Source of the DNA: Dipetalonema caudispina
Lineage: Eukaryota; Nematoda; Chromadorea; Rhabditida; Onchocercidae
NCBI GenBank assembly: GCA_013365325.1
Contig: JABVXV010000039.1
Span: 1-64,000 of the forward strand
Direction: 5' to 3'
Length of the DNA stretch: 64,000 nucleotides
Shown: piece after piece, positions 18,962-31,056 of the stretch
How the letters are laid out: each line of letters starts with the position of its first letter
Numbering within the stretch: position 1 is the stretch's first letter
Notes under the pieces: generated by a model
Told to the model about the DNA's origin: nothing
Database searches by the model: none
The model's input: the letters and a program-made list of their open reading frames with translations, nothing else
Made by a program: the position numbers and the translations under genes

Positions 18962-20966
18962 ATGGAAGAAGCTCATTATGATACTCCATGGGAATTCCTA
19001 CATCGTACCGCTTCATTTCCACCACGGTAAATTGTTAATTATTTGATAGATTAATGTAAAAGAATTATTTGTTTTCATAAATTTCTCATATTTTTTTAAT
19101 GCATCTTTTCAGGAAAAAAAAAAAAAAAAAAACCGCAAGTATAAATGAAAGTAAAAAGTTACAATGAGAGAGAGAGAGAGAGAAAGAGAAAGAAAGTTGA
19201 AGTTGATATTTTATGGAAAATTTTGAATTTATTCTTCTATGAATTATCATATGATAGTTGTGTTTTATTTAGTGAACGTCCTCATTCCGATTCATCAGAA
19301 TTATTGTTGGGGAAAAGATTAGAACGTGGTTTACGTATCCGTTGTTGTGGAATTACAGAGCAGCAAACGAGTAATATTGTTGGATTGTCATCATCATCAT
19401 CATCATCATGTCAATCATCAGCTAACAAACATAATCATGCTGTTATTAGGCAGGTTCGATTAATTGATCATTCATTTTATCTTACTGTTTAAAGATTTGT
19501 ATGAGAAAATTATCAAATAAATGAATTTTTTAGAAATGTAAAATTTGAAAATAAATATTGCTATTATTTTTGAATTTGTATCAATTGTTTTTTGAAAATT
19601 GAAAAATTTTAGTGAAAAAATTTGAACAGTAACTATTATTATAATATGATTATTTGTAGAGAGCTACTCCAACACAGCTATTTGAATGTGATCCAAGACG
19701 AGCTTCAAGTACTGAACTTGAACGTGGTCGTTTTAAATTTGGTATTAGCAGGTTACGTGGTAGATTTTTCAATCATTTTTCATTAGTTCTTATAAATTAT
19801 ACATAATATAACTTTACAATAATATATGAAAAAAAAAAATAATTCCTATGCTTATTGCTGTAAAAAGTTAATTAATTATATTCTTGAAATAATTCAAAAG
19901 TAAAACATATTACTATCAATACTTTTTTACATCAAAATTCTCAAAAAAAAAAAAAAAAATTATAATATTCTGAAATATTTTAAGAAATTAAAAGAGTGAA
20001 AAATCACATTAAAAAATTATTTTATAAAGAATAAAAATTTAAATGAAAAATTTTATTAGAGCGTACAAGTGGACGTGATTCACGACGAAATCGTTACCGT
20101 GAGGAGGAAATTATTCACAAAGGTATTGATCGGATTGATGCAGAACGACAACTTTATGATCAGGAGATAGGTGTATTTTTGATTCGGGTCCGAGATAATG
20201 GAACATTAGCGTTATCGATAAGAGCCAATAAAGGTGTACTACATATTAAACTTGAGGTTCATTCTTTTTCAATCATATTTTAGATTGGAAAAATTTTTTC
20301 AAATTTAAAGAAAAAAACTTCAAATATGATATGAGATGATAAATTAGACAAATTTTTCTTTTTTTTTTTTTTTCCAAATGAATGATTAATATATAAATAA
20401 AAATCATTTTTGGTATAATTTTGGAAAGATTAAACATTTTTTTGTTGATTTAATAAAATGTAAATGAGTAAAATCTTATTAATTCTGGCCTAAATAATAT
20501 CTTCTCTAATGGAAGATTTATAAATTTTTCCGTAGGAAATATTATATATTTCAATATGTTGTAGTAATGAATTAGGTATTTATTTACTCAAACAAAAAGA
20601 ATAAATAAAAGAAGGAATAATGATTATTTAAATTGAAATAATTTCTTATATAGAATTGAGGAATAAAAGATTTTTCATAATTAATGTAAAAATTATATAC
20701 AATACATTAATGATCGTTTTTTTTTTTTTTTTTTTTTGCTATCAATTTATTATTGTAATCAATTAGCTTATTTCATTAATAATTAAATGAATAAATTATA
20801 AATTTAGCTTCGTGAAAATCGTTGGGTACTTGGTGAAGGACCAACATTTGGTTCTATTGCAAGTATTATCAGTTTTTATCGTTGTCATGAATTACCAATT
20901 CGTGGAGCGGATCGTATGTTACTTAGTAAACCGGTACTTGTCACTACTAATATCAATCATTCGTAG
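18962..20966 (+). CDS. SH2 adaptor of the SHB/SHD/SHE/SHF type, about 232 aa
   Basis: Exons 18962-19026, 19273-19453, 19660-19756, 20060-20256 and 20808-20966 close in phase. Exon 1 has HYDTPWEF, resembling the YDxPWE tyrosine motif of SHB-family adaptors. A Ser-rich linker follows (SSSSSSSC). The C-terminal SH2 (about 127-225) shows GVFLIRVRD with the phosphotyrosine Arg at 157, GVLHIKLE, RWVLGEGPTFGSI and ELPIRGADRMLLSKPV; the last matches the LPIKGAEH-L-YPV end of SHB-type SH2 domains. The usual opening WYHGxIxR is replaced by IIHKGIDR, so the invariant Trp is absent. The protein should link phosphotyrosine receptors to downstream proteins in the cytoplasm. Uncertain points: the start (further 5' exons may exist), and the exon 3 donor (TTAC|gtggta), chosen because it keeps the frame. 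Confidence 0.75.
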
Positions 20967-21927
20967 CTATTATTATTATTATTATGATCATTTTTCATTC
21001 TTGTTGCATTTGATAATTTTTTTTTTTTTTTAAAAATGTTTTTTCTTTCTTGAATTATTGTACTTTTTTTTTTTTATTATTTGATATAATGTTGCTTTAT
21101 TTTGTTTATCTTTGAATTTATTATATATAAAATATGACATTTAACTATATTATTCATTATGATGATATGATAACCTTTGACTTTTTGAATTGAATTATTG
21201 GAAGAAAAAAAAAGTAAATAAAATATGAAGAATGCAATTTTTGGTGTTGCTACTACTACTACTACAACTAGTAGTGTTGTTATCATTGTTGTTGGTATTT
21301 GCATAATAAAGAAATGGGAAATAAAAATAGTAAGAAAATTAAATATCAAAAATATTAAACAATTATTGATATGTTTGGACAATGATCGATTTTAATGTTC
21401 CATCAATTTACTGCCACGGCCTTAATTTCAAACAAATTACATTGTCTTTTCGGAATTACAGTTTTCAATTACAGCTAAAAAGTGTACAGTTCCGGTTGAC
21501 TTAATTGATTTTTGTTTTGTCGGAAACGGAAAACTTGAAGAGTAAACGATGAAAAATAATTCTCCATATTTCCGGAAACAGAATTATCAGGTTTTATTCA
21601 TACTGATCAAGCTAGAAAAAAAAAAGCTATCCTTTTGCGTATTTAACTATATTGTTTAAATTTAATTAATTGATTGAATTCATTTATTTTGCAGATTTTC
21701 GCTCAATTTTTATAATAAAAGGATAAAGGTTAGATAAAAAAGAGTTAGAATATCTATATCTCTTTATATATATATATATATCTTGATGTGTGAAGCAGTT
21801 CCGATCAGTTTACCTTTATCGGATCATCAGATCTTTTCTATTGTAACACCTTTCTCTTCTCCTCCATTCCATTGCATTATTTCCTATTCCTCCTCCATCG
21901 ATTTTCACTGCACTTGTCTCGAGGCAA
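20967..21927. other. Intergenic spacer, 961 bp
   Basis: Downstream of the SH2 gene and upstream of the CoA synthase gene, both on the plus strand. It has short T runs and an (AT)n stretch near 21764. The last 150 bases are less A/T-biased and pyrimidine-rich (TCTTCTCCTCC). They are open in the CoA synthase frame but lack an ATG, so they may be 5' UTR. No gene recognised. Confidence 0.55.
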
Positions 21928-24900
21928 ATGGGTGATAATGGATTGATGGTCATTGGACCAAAATTTCTGCAAGATATTAGCAGTGTTTTGGCCAATGCAT
22001 CGAAAACTATTACTAATAAGCTTTATGTTCAAGTAGCTGCTGAATTGGATCTTTTCGAGGTTTGATTTGAAATTAAATCCCTTTTAATGAAATATATTAA
22101 TATGTAATTGCAAAGAAAATTTTCGGATGGTACCTATTGCGTTTACTTTATGGTAATATGCAACTAACTGCATAATACATTAATTTTTCCATTTGAAAGA
22201 AATAGTTAAGTGTAGAGAAAATTGAAAGGAAATGAGTGGTGTAGAATAATAATGCTGAAATTCATTAGTTTGAATTATTTAAACCAAAGATAGAATGTTT
22301 GAAAATCCCGATTTTTTTCCCCTTAAAATTCCACTAAAACTTGCTAAATAATTTCAGGTTTTGTCGCAAGTTTATATAGAAGGATCGAGAATTTGTGATA
22401 CGTTAGATATCCGAGTACTTGTTGGTGGTAGTCGAGAAAGAATATATAAAACAATTATCAGTGAAGATGAAACGATTGAATGCAATCGAACAATTAACAA
22501 GCCATATGGCGCTGTCGTGCTTGGTGGAACGTTTGATCGCCTGCATAATGGTCATAAGATGCTTCTATCGAGAGCTGTGATGGCAGCATCGGAACGTGTA
22601 GTATGCGGTATTACTTGTGGTGATATGATTAAAAGTAAGATTTCAGCTGCATTGCTAGGGTGAGAGAGTTCCGGTTACTCATACGTTAATTTTGGATTTG
22701 CATATCTTAGCTGGAGATAAACTATTACAGTTCAATTTTGTGATAAACAAAAAAAATTTTTGCACGATTCGTTTCCGTTTCGAGCCTGAACTATGGATAG
22801 GATAGTGGTGATATCTGACAAAATATGGATAATAAACATTTTTCATGAAGGTTTTGTTTTGGACGAAGATAGATATTATTTACGAAGTACTTCAGAAAAA
22901 GTACTATGGGAACTAATGGAACCGTTTGAAAAAAGGGCAAAAGCTGTGCAAGAGTTCGTAGAAGATATTAGCTGCAATGTTCGTTGTGAAGTACATCCCA
23001 TCATAGATCCGTATGGTCCGTCAATCGTTGATCCTAATTTGAAGGCAATTATTGTTAGTAATGAAACGGAAAAAGGTGGTCATGCAGTTAACGATAGGAG
23101 GAAAGTAAGTTTTGATTTCTTTTACAAGATTTAGGATGATCTTTGTTCTTAATAACTGTTTTTGTATTATAAAGTAGTTGTATTGCGTACCAGTAAAAAA
23201 TTAACATTTGAGATGATTTGTTCTTTTTTCTCAAGGCGTATTGTTGCCGAACCATATTGTACTACTGCATTCATCTTACCATCATAAGGAAAAGAATTTT
23301 GCCTCTTTAATGAACAGATTGTTTCAGGAGAGGAATCTTTCAATTCTTGATATAATAAAAATAAATTTAATCGATGCAAAGGATGAATTAATGGGGGAAT
23401 ATAAGTTGAGTTCATCCACACGACGTCGAGCATTACTAGGGACATTTCTGAAGCCGCTGAAATTCGAAAAATTTCCTCGGCCATTTGTTATTGGTTTAAC
23501 TGGTGGCATTGCATCTGGAAAAACGAATGCTGCAAATTTCCTTTCCAAAAATGGTTGTGAGGTATGTGATACGAGATTAGTTTAAATGTATTGACGCGCA
23601 GTTAGCCGCACTGATTGGCCTTTGACAAAGAATCAATATTTTATTAATATGAACACCTTCGGATACTGTAAAATTTCCTTTTTTTTTTCATATCCACAGC
23701 GGTTAGGACTTATTGAGGTGTTATTTCCGAAAAAATGAGACTTGTGTATGTAAGTGAACATTTGCATAGTTTTATTCCTGACTCAGTTCCTTTTATCTCA
23801 TGCTTTCATGTCATTTAAAGATTTCTTCTTTTGCAGGTGATAAATTGTGATAAATTAGCTCATGAACTTTACGAGGAAGGAACTGTTATAGCAACTAATA
23901 TTGCTGCAACATTTGGTGATCATATTATGCAAGATGGTGTGATTGACAGAAAAAAATTAGGAACGATCGTTTTCGCGGATAAAGTAGGTCCTTCCTCATT
24001 CACAATGATAGAAGAGTATTCTTTGTTCAGTATTCATTCAATAGGAATGCAGTTCAAGTGATTATCAGAAAGCGACATTCTTCTAACCTCTAACTTTTTA
24101 GGAAAAACTTAGAATGTTGAATGATATCGTTTGGCCCTCTCTAAAGAACAAGGTCAAAGAAATCATTGCACAGAGTAAAATGGAATTTGTTGTTGTTGAT
24201 GCTGCAGTACTTCTGGATGCAGGTTGGGATACTGACGGGATAGTGCATCAAGTATGGAGTTGTATAATACCACCGACTACTGCTAAAGGGCGCATTGTGG
24301 AACGAGATCATATTACACCTGAGGAGGTAAATTTTACGTGATTTGCGCGAATGATTTCGTCTAATTTTATAGACTTCTCCCGACATCTGTACAGTTTATT
24401 GTCTGGGGAGAAACCGCTATATTCTTGAATCATGTAGGATGCAAACACTTATCTTTTTATGAACAAAAAAAAAACCTGCGAGTACATCACAATGAAGCAA
24501 TATCATGCTGAACAACATTTCTAATGCAATATTCATCAAAACACTCATATAAAACACCAGCGTAGGACAGGACTTAATAATTGCATTCATTTCATATTCG
24601 CAATTCCAATTTCCTAGTTTTGGAACTGCTAATCATTTTTGTCTTTTATTTCCATCTTTCTACTTATATGACATGCAGTAACTCATTTGTCGTTCAGATC
24701 TCATTTTTCATCTTCAAATCAATCCAAATTTTATGAGACGAATAGCCAACAGTGAAATCTTTTTTCTAGGCCACTTATTTCAGATGGTACTTTTGCTGGA
24801 GCTTTGAAAAGATCATTTCATTTCTGGCAAAAGTGACTGTAGTACAACAGTTTTTTATAGGCAGAAGAGCGAATCCATTCACAAATGAGTAATTTGGAGC

Positions 24901-25037
24901 GTGTAAAACGAAGTGATGTCGTGATCTGTTCACTTTGGGCATACGAAGAAACGAGAAGACAGTTACTTTTGGCTTTGTCCGCGCTGCGTTCATTTGCTAA
25001 TCAGCTTCATCGGAAATATAATTCTGCCACTGCTTGA
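21928..25037 (+). CDS. coasy: Bifunctional CoA synthase (PPAT + dephospho-CoA kinase), 466 aa
   Basis: Catalyses the last two steps of CoA synthesis: adenylation of 4'-phosphopantetheine, then 3'-phosphorylation of dephospho-CoA. Exons 21928-22059, 22358-22634, 22896-23104, 23328-23561, 23837-23983, 24102-24326 and 24861-25037. The PPAT domain has GGTFDRLHNGHKMLL (about 100-114) with the HxGH nucleotidyl-transferase signature, and IIDPYGPSIVDPNL. The kinase domain has the P-loop GGIASGKT (265-272), INCDKLAHELY, DRKKLG, VVVDAAVLLDAGWD and RIVERD. The 22634 donor (AAAA|gtaaga) was preferred because it aligns gap-free with the human enzyme (DLLKSKLLPELLQPY versus DMIKKKVLWELMEPF). It is shorter than human COASY (564 aa), mainly at the N-terminus. 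The stop lies inside the oppositely oriented HTATSF1 last exon. Confidence 0.93.
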
Positions 25038-27808
25038 GCCTTTCGGCTCTCTGTTCTTCAGTTTCTACTCTAAAACAAGACATTAAAATAATCAAAATAA
25101 GTGAACTGATATCAAGATAATTTGATAAGCCGTATGAACTGCCGCAACCTGTTTGCCTTACTTCACGACAACAAAAGTAAAAAAGGTTCATCATTTAAAG
25201 TACTTTTACCGATAAATAAAGAACTTCTTCTAATAGTCATTCGTGTTCGTTTCATATTGTAAATTTGTAACTGAATGTAAATATTTGTGAAATAAAAAAG
25301 AAAGGAGTAATATGGATCTTTTTCTTTCTATGAATACATGAAACATCGCCTTTAAAAAGTTGGTTCATTTGAAATTTCTTCTAAAACCTCTCAATCAAAT
25401 CTTACACTGTGTATTTCGTTTTTCCGTCCCAAAGTGTTACTGAAATTTGTCGACCATCTACTACACGACCATTGAGTGAACGCACAGCTGTATCCGAATA
25501 CTCCACATTTTCGAATGTGACACAAATTACACCTTCTGGGTTATTCTAAAATAAGTTGCTATCGTCTTCAGTGAAATTTGAGACAAATACAAGTTACAAA
25601 CGAAAATCTTTGGATCAAATTTAACTAATTTAGCCTGTATGAGTTATGTTTTTCTCATGATAAGTTTTCTGTCCAAGGTTACGATGATAATTAACATGTA
25701 AATAAGAAACAAACATAGAACTGGAAAGTTATAGCAAATTTACATCATGAACGACGACTTTTTTGACAGTTCCAAATCTCTCGCAAACTTTTCTAACTTC
25801 TTCTTCTAAATCCAGCAATAAAGTCGCGTTCTTCTGCAAAACAGTAAGTCAGCTTTCATTGAAAGATAAGGACAAAAGGAGAACATGTCATGCAAAGAAA
25901 TTATCAACCGAATTTCGATAATAAACAAACCATCATTTGCTCTATCGTAAACATGTTCTTCATAACAATTGTGCAGTCACTGATTGGACGATAGTTTCGT
26001 GGTTTTTCTGGTTTCCATTCAAAGATTCTGGAATTATATACGCTCAGTTTCCCAACATTTTATCCTAACATTTGTTTTCATCAAGAATGATTACCTCTCC
26101 TGACTTTCGATAAAACGCTTCTTCTGGGCTGCTGTGAGTTTCTTTTTCTTTTTTGTTGGATCGAATTCTCCTTTCATTTGGAATTTCGCTTTTTCGACTG
26201 AAATAATTTTTCCATCCACATTCCAACCATCGAGGATATCTAAGGCCATGATGACTGACTCTTTCTGAAAAATTTATGTGTATTATCTGGACATATTTTT
26301 AATAAAATCAAAGCAGATCACCACTTACCTTTATATAACAACACCTGCCATCTCCCTTAAACGTGCCGTCATCATTCCTGTAGAGTTTTATTTTTAATTT
26401 GTTGGTTCTTGCATCCCGTTGTATAACACCGCATTTGCTCATTAACTCCTAAAAGTACTGCAATATTAGCCTATTAATTGTTATTAAGGCTTACCTTATT
26501 AATTGTTGTTCACAGCTAATGAACCTGATAAAAGATCCAACTGCAATTTCATAAAAACTGAAAATAGAATATTAGTATTTCACAAATCTTGAACTCACGA
26601 TAAACGACTCTTCGGTTATACTGAACGGCAAGTTTGAAACATAGACTGAAGTATTCCTTTCTTCTTCAAGTTCCACCCAGCCTAAAAAAATTCTATTATA
26701 CTGTACTTAAAAATAATAAAAAAAAAGCAAGAAGAAAAGATTGCAACCTTGCTGTTCTTTTTTGTCGTGTAATTTGTGCTTCGCAAGTTTATGATCTTCA
26801 GACTTTTCATTTTTTCTTTCCATGCTTGACCCTTCTCCTTCGCCAAAATCATATTTGATACCATAATTACTGTGATACTGGGCCAAAAAATCTTCGTTAA
26901 CCTGCAAAAGATTTGGATAATGATGAATATAATTGTTTATGATTTTTCCCGTCTGAAAAATGAATATGTCCTAATATCAAATGAACTTAATGCAATTGCC
27001 CGAAATTGTCCAAATCTTGTCATTAAAGATGAGGAATAGCTTCAGAAGATGTTTCGAATTTGGAAATTCATATTTTTGAAAGATTAGACAAAGCCTACAA
27101 GCATACTCATATTGGCGCATTTTGTCAAATCTTAAATATATACTTCTACTACTGGTAGCCATTGTTGACTGATCTGATTCCACTCCATCGTAACGCCATC
27201 AACAACACAACGATATGGATTATCACTTATCTCGCCAACGGTACCAGCCATATCCCACTTTTTCTTCAAATCATCATTATTAGCTGCGATCCAATTATTC
27301 TCCTCAAATACCAAAAAACCACCATTACCATCCTCACAAAACCATTTTCCATCGATGAACCTTCTTTCTGGTTCTGAAATCAAAACTATAACTGTGATGA
27401 GCTGAATACTAAATCTTCATCTAACTAATATTTTGAAGGAAATTTCAAAAATTTACATCAATCATGAAATCCTTTTATTACAGTTTTTTTTTCTCTCTAC
27501 TTACGTAAACCTAAGTTTGTAGTAGTGAAAATTTTAGAAAAACCGAAAACCAATAATTTCATTCACATGAAGCATTATGATAAATTATCCACAAAATATT
27601 TTAACATTTACTTAAGTTACTTTTTACTACTTTATTTCAAACTTCCCTTCACCACTCTAATATCGAATAATCAGCTAATATCTGCAACAAGTATCACGAA
27701 ATAACCTTAAATCTTACCACTTTCATTTACATCATTATTTTCTATATTGCTTCCAATTTGTTCTGTGATACAACAATCCTGCTTTCCTGCTATGCTATTA
27801 CCTTCCAT
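24997..27808 (-). CDS. htatsf1: HTATSF1/CUS2-like splicing factor, 10 exons, 415 aa
   Basis: Homologue of TAT-SF1/Cus2, a U2 snRNP-associated factor acting with SF3B1 in spliceosome assembly. Exons: 27808-27718, 27373-27144, 26901-26748, 26681-26599, 26448-26329, 26264-26095, 26027-25931, 25833-25744, 25545-25406, 25069-24997. The N-terminal third has WFCEDGNGGFLVFEENNWI and a Trp-rich segment. RRM1 (about 168-250) starts SVYVSNLPFSI and contains LMSKCGVI and GDGRCCYIK. A basic linker (KKKKKLTAAQKKRFIE) and FEWKPEKPRNYR precede the U2AF-homology RRM2 (IVMKNMF, VCERFGTVKKVVVHD, VTFEN, LNGRVVDGRQISV, LWDG). The end, EEQRAERLKQWQNYI, matches the human EREERLRGWEAFL tail. The RxF loop reads RVV. 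The last 41 bases overlap the CoA synthase coding end. Confidence 0.92.
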
Positions 27809-28810
27809 TATCGTTACTTTTCAGACTAAAAATTTGCATAATTCAATCAAATCATAAAATAATTGAATAGCAGATGTGATCTTTCCTAGTATTACAAACA
27901 TGTATAATATATACATATATATGCATATGTTTATTTCTCGAGATCATTGATTGATTGATTGATTTATTATTTCCATTACTTTTCAACACTATGAAACAAT
28001 CAAATTTAAATTCAATTTCAACTTTAAACCTAATATTATTGAATTTTATTGTTGAATTTTTCTTTTTTTTTTGGGAGATAATAAATATGATCCCAAAAAA
28101 AAATATCATATTTTAATGTTTCCTTAGTATATTTAGCTATAATCTAAAATTCACTAAATATTCATTTAATAAGCTAAATGTATATAATTTCCATAATTTT
28201 ATTGAACAAAAATATATGCTCTAATAAACTAAAATAAACAATAATATGAAAAATTTTAAAAAAAAAAAAAAAAAAAGAAAAGAAAAAAAGGCATAAAAAA
28301 GTATGGCAACAAAAGGTCAATATTCAAAGAATAAAAGGTCAAAGAAACGATAAGAATAGTCTAAAATAAGTACAAACATCATCATCATCATATATTCATA
28401 AATCATATCATAATCCTAATAGTAGTAGTAGTAGTAGTAGTATTCCGATAATTTATATGATCCATGCGATCGGTACGTGATCCGTAAAGTACCCAATTGA
28501 ACAAATGAGCTAATAAATGATATATTTAGCTATTGTGTTGTTGGTTGTATATGTTTGACTTCAATTTAATATTTGAAACATTCTGAGGTCATTCAGAAGA
28601 TTATGTTCAATTCAATCGATAAACAATACATTTATTATTTTAAACTATATAGGTATCATTAATATATTCATATGATACATTCATTATTTAATTTTACAAC
28701 ATTTTTCTTTTTTTTTTTTATGATTACATCTATTATCCATTATCTGATCTGTTATACAAATTGTCGTAGAATTTTCCTCCATGCTATAACAACGTAGTTA
28801 TGGAAAAAAA
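27809..28810. other. Intergenic, A/T-rich, no gene recognised
   Basis: Lies upstream of the HTATSF1-like gene, so it should hold that gene's promoter. It contains A runs (28258-28290), short ATC repeats and a (GTA)n run near 28421-28441. No coding frame could be supported. Confidence 0.55.
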
Positions 28811-29236
28811 GTATTATTGAATGATCTTAAATTTGAAGAAAAATATTATTGAATGATCTCAAATTTGAAGAAAAATATTATTGAATGATCTCAAATTTGA
28901 AGAAAAATATTATTGAATGATCTCAAATTTGAAGAAAAATATTATTGAANNNNNNNNNNNNNNNNNNNNNNNNNNNNNNNNNNNNNNNNNNNNNNNNNNN
29001 NNNNNNNNNNNNNNNNNNNNNNNNNNNNNNNNNNNNNNNNNNNNNNNNNATTATTGAATGATCTCAAATTTGAAGAAAAATATTATTGAATGATCTCAAA
29101 TTTGAAGAAAAATATTATTGAATGATCTCAAATTTGAAGAAAAATATTATTGAATGATCTCAAATTTGAAGAAAAATATTATTGAATGATCTCAAATTTG
29201 AACAAAAATATTATTGAATGATCTCAAATTTGAATA
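28811..29236. repeat. 32-bp tandem satellite with an N gap
   Basis: Near-identical copies of a 32-bp unit (ATTATTGAATGATCTCAAAT followed by TTGAAGAAAAAT) on both sides of a block of exactly 100 Ns at 28950-29049. The copies are nearly invariant apart from the outermost ones. The gap is probably a placeholder for an unresolved longer array. Confidence 0.95.
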
Positions 29237-29511
29237 ATTTAATCAAAATATTCATTTACTCAATTATTTCGATCAATGCTATGCATTTAGATGAGCCATA
29301 ATTCAATATTTTTTCAACAATAATTTATTAAATGGAAATATTTGATAATACATAAATGAATAAATGAATAACATCATTGATAATTGTAATAATTTAAATA
29401 ATATGATAGAAGAAAATTTTCAATTTTTCCTACAACATTATTTAAAATTCAAGAATTTAATAATATCATAGATTTCTTCGCTTCATATTTCGTTTTTATC
29501 ATTCGTAATGT

Positions 29512-31056
29512 TTACCATTTCAGATTTTTACGCAGTAGAAATACTTCCTTTGATTGATCAATTAATGTTAGACAATGATCAAAATCCTGTAATTTAAATA
29601 TAATTATACAAATTATTGAATTGAATAATCTCAAATTTATCAAATTGAAATGATGTATTGATTAGTGTGATCTTAGGATAGAGCAGTTAAACTGAAACAT
29701 TCATCTATTCTATCCTCTAAATTAAATACTATAGTATTTAAATTTGGTGAAATATACCTGTAATAATGATACTTTGATAAATTAATTGATATTTATCAAT
29801 AATTACTTTAGTTCATTTCGAGATACTTAAAATAATAATCACTATTGAAATGTTAAATTTAATGGATCAAATTTAAAGTAACTATTTCTAATATATTAAA
29901 TTACTTTAGTATGAACAAAAAAGGAAAAAATATTATAAAGAAAAAAGAAAGTGAAAAAATTTATTTCATTTAAAATTAAATTTAATTATAATATTGAAAA
30001 TTTACCTGATCCATTCCTCGAAAATCATTTAACAAAATATGTACACCATCATATATCATTTTTAAATTTGCTTCATTTTTTTTCTTTTTCATACATGCAC
30101 CAATAAAATTGATAATCCATTTGTTATGCTATAAAAAATAAAATCAAAATAATTTCTTAAACATTAGCAATAATTAAAATTTTAATTAAATATTATAGTA
30201 CAGCAATTTTTTCTAAAAAAAGAAAAGAAAAAATGAAATTACCTTAACAATTTGATTCCTCACATCTTGTTTTAATTTAGAAGATGCTAACATATGTACT
30301 TCATTGTTACATGTATTATTCCATTGTATTAATGCTTCAAATACAGCTTCACCTAATTTGAATTGTTTTTCATAAATTTCCTCATTCATTTCATTCCATT
30401 CCATTGGTATACATTTTAAATCAAATTGTTGAAGTCGTAATGAAAGGATAACAGATGGTGTTTTATTGATCATTAATTGTTCCATTATTGCATTTCTAAT
30501 ATCTAAAAATATGATATTATAATAATGAATTTCATTTCCTTTTTTTGGTTTTTTTCATCTTCTATCATTTTGTAAAAATTTTCAATAAAAGATGAAAAAT
30601 GGCAATATTTCAAATATCATACAATATCTTAAAAGAAGTAATACCTTTCTTAGTAACAATAAAAATTCTATTCTATTTACATCTAAATAATATATCTTCT
30701 TTGTTAAGGTTAAATCTTAATTCTAATTTAAATTTCCATATTTATAAAATTTATTTCAATAATTTGTAGAGAAACTTAATGAAAGAAAAATAACACTGAG
30801 AAGTGATCAAAACGAACTGATACAATCATTTCAACATTTTGGTTTATTTTTTAAAAAAAAAAAAAAAAAAAAAAATGTTTCTTAGACTCTTTCTTTTTTT
30901 TTTCCCTTTCCGATTTTCACTTTTCAACCGTGAAAGAGGAAATATCACGTGATATTTTTTCAATGATAACATAAAATGAAATGAATTAATGAATAAATGA
31001 CGATATAATACGTCATTTTGATAAATTTTATCTTTTAAAATTTCTATTTTCAACAT
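29512..31056 (-). CDS. Unrecognised four-exon protein, about 197 aa
   Basis: Exons 31056-30921, 30502-30243, 30128-30006 and 29586-29512 join in phase with clean acceptors (ttttag, ttatag, ttacag) and donors (AAG|gtaat, CAG|gtaaa), ending in TAA. The protein is helical-looking and rich in Asn, Lys, Met and Leu: MEWNEMNEEIYEKQFKLGE, then ALIQWNNTCNN, HNKWIINFIGAC, a KKKK stretch and DFDHCLTLIDQSKE. It has a few scattered Cys and no signal peptide, membrane segment or family motif I know. The first exon (weak donor AAAA|gtgaaa) is tentative; the other three are better supported. Codon use is as A/T-biased as the surroundings. It could be a fast-evolving nematode-restricted protein or the 3' part of a longer gene. 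Confidence 0.55.

Noticed and set aside
22635..22659. Longer version of CoA synthase exon 2 ending at CTAGG|gtgaga
   Set aside because: It breaks phase with the strong acceptor at 22895, and the 22634 donor gives a gap-free alignment with the human protein.
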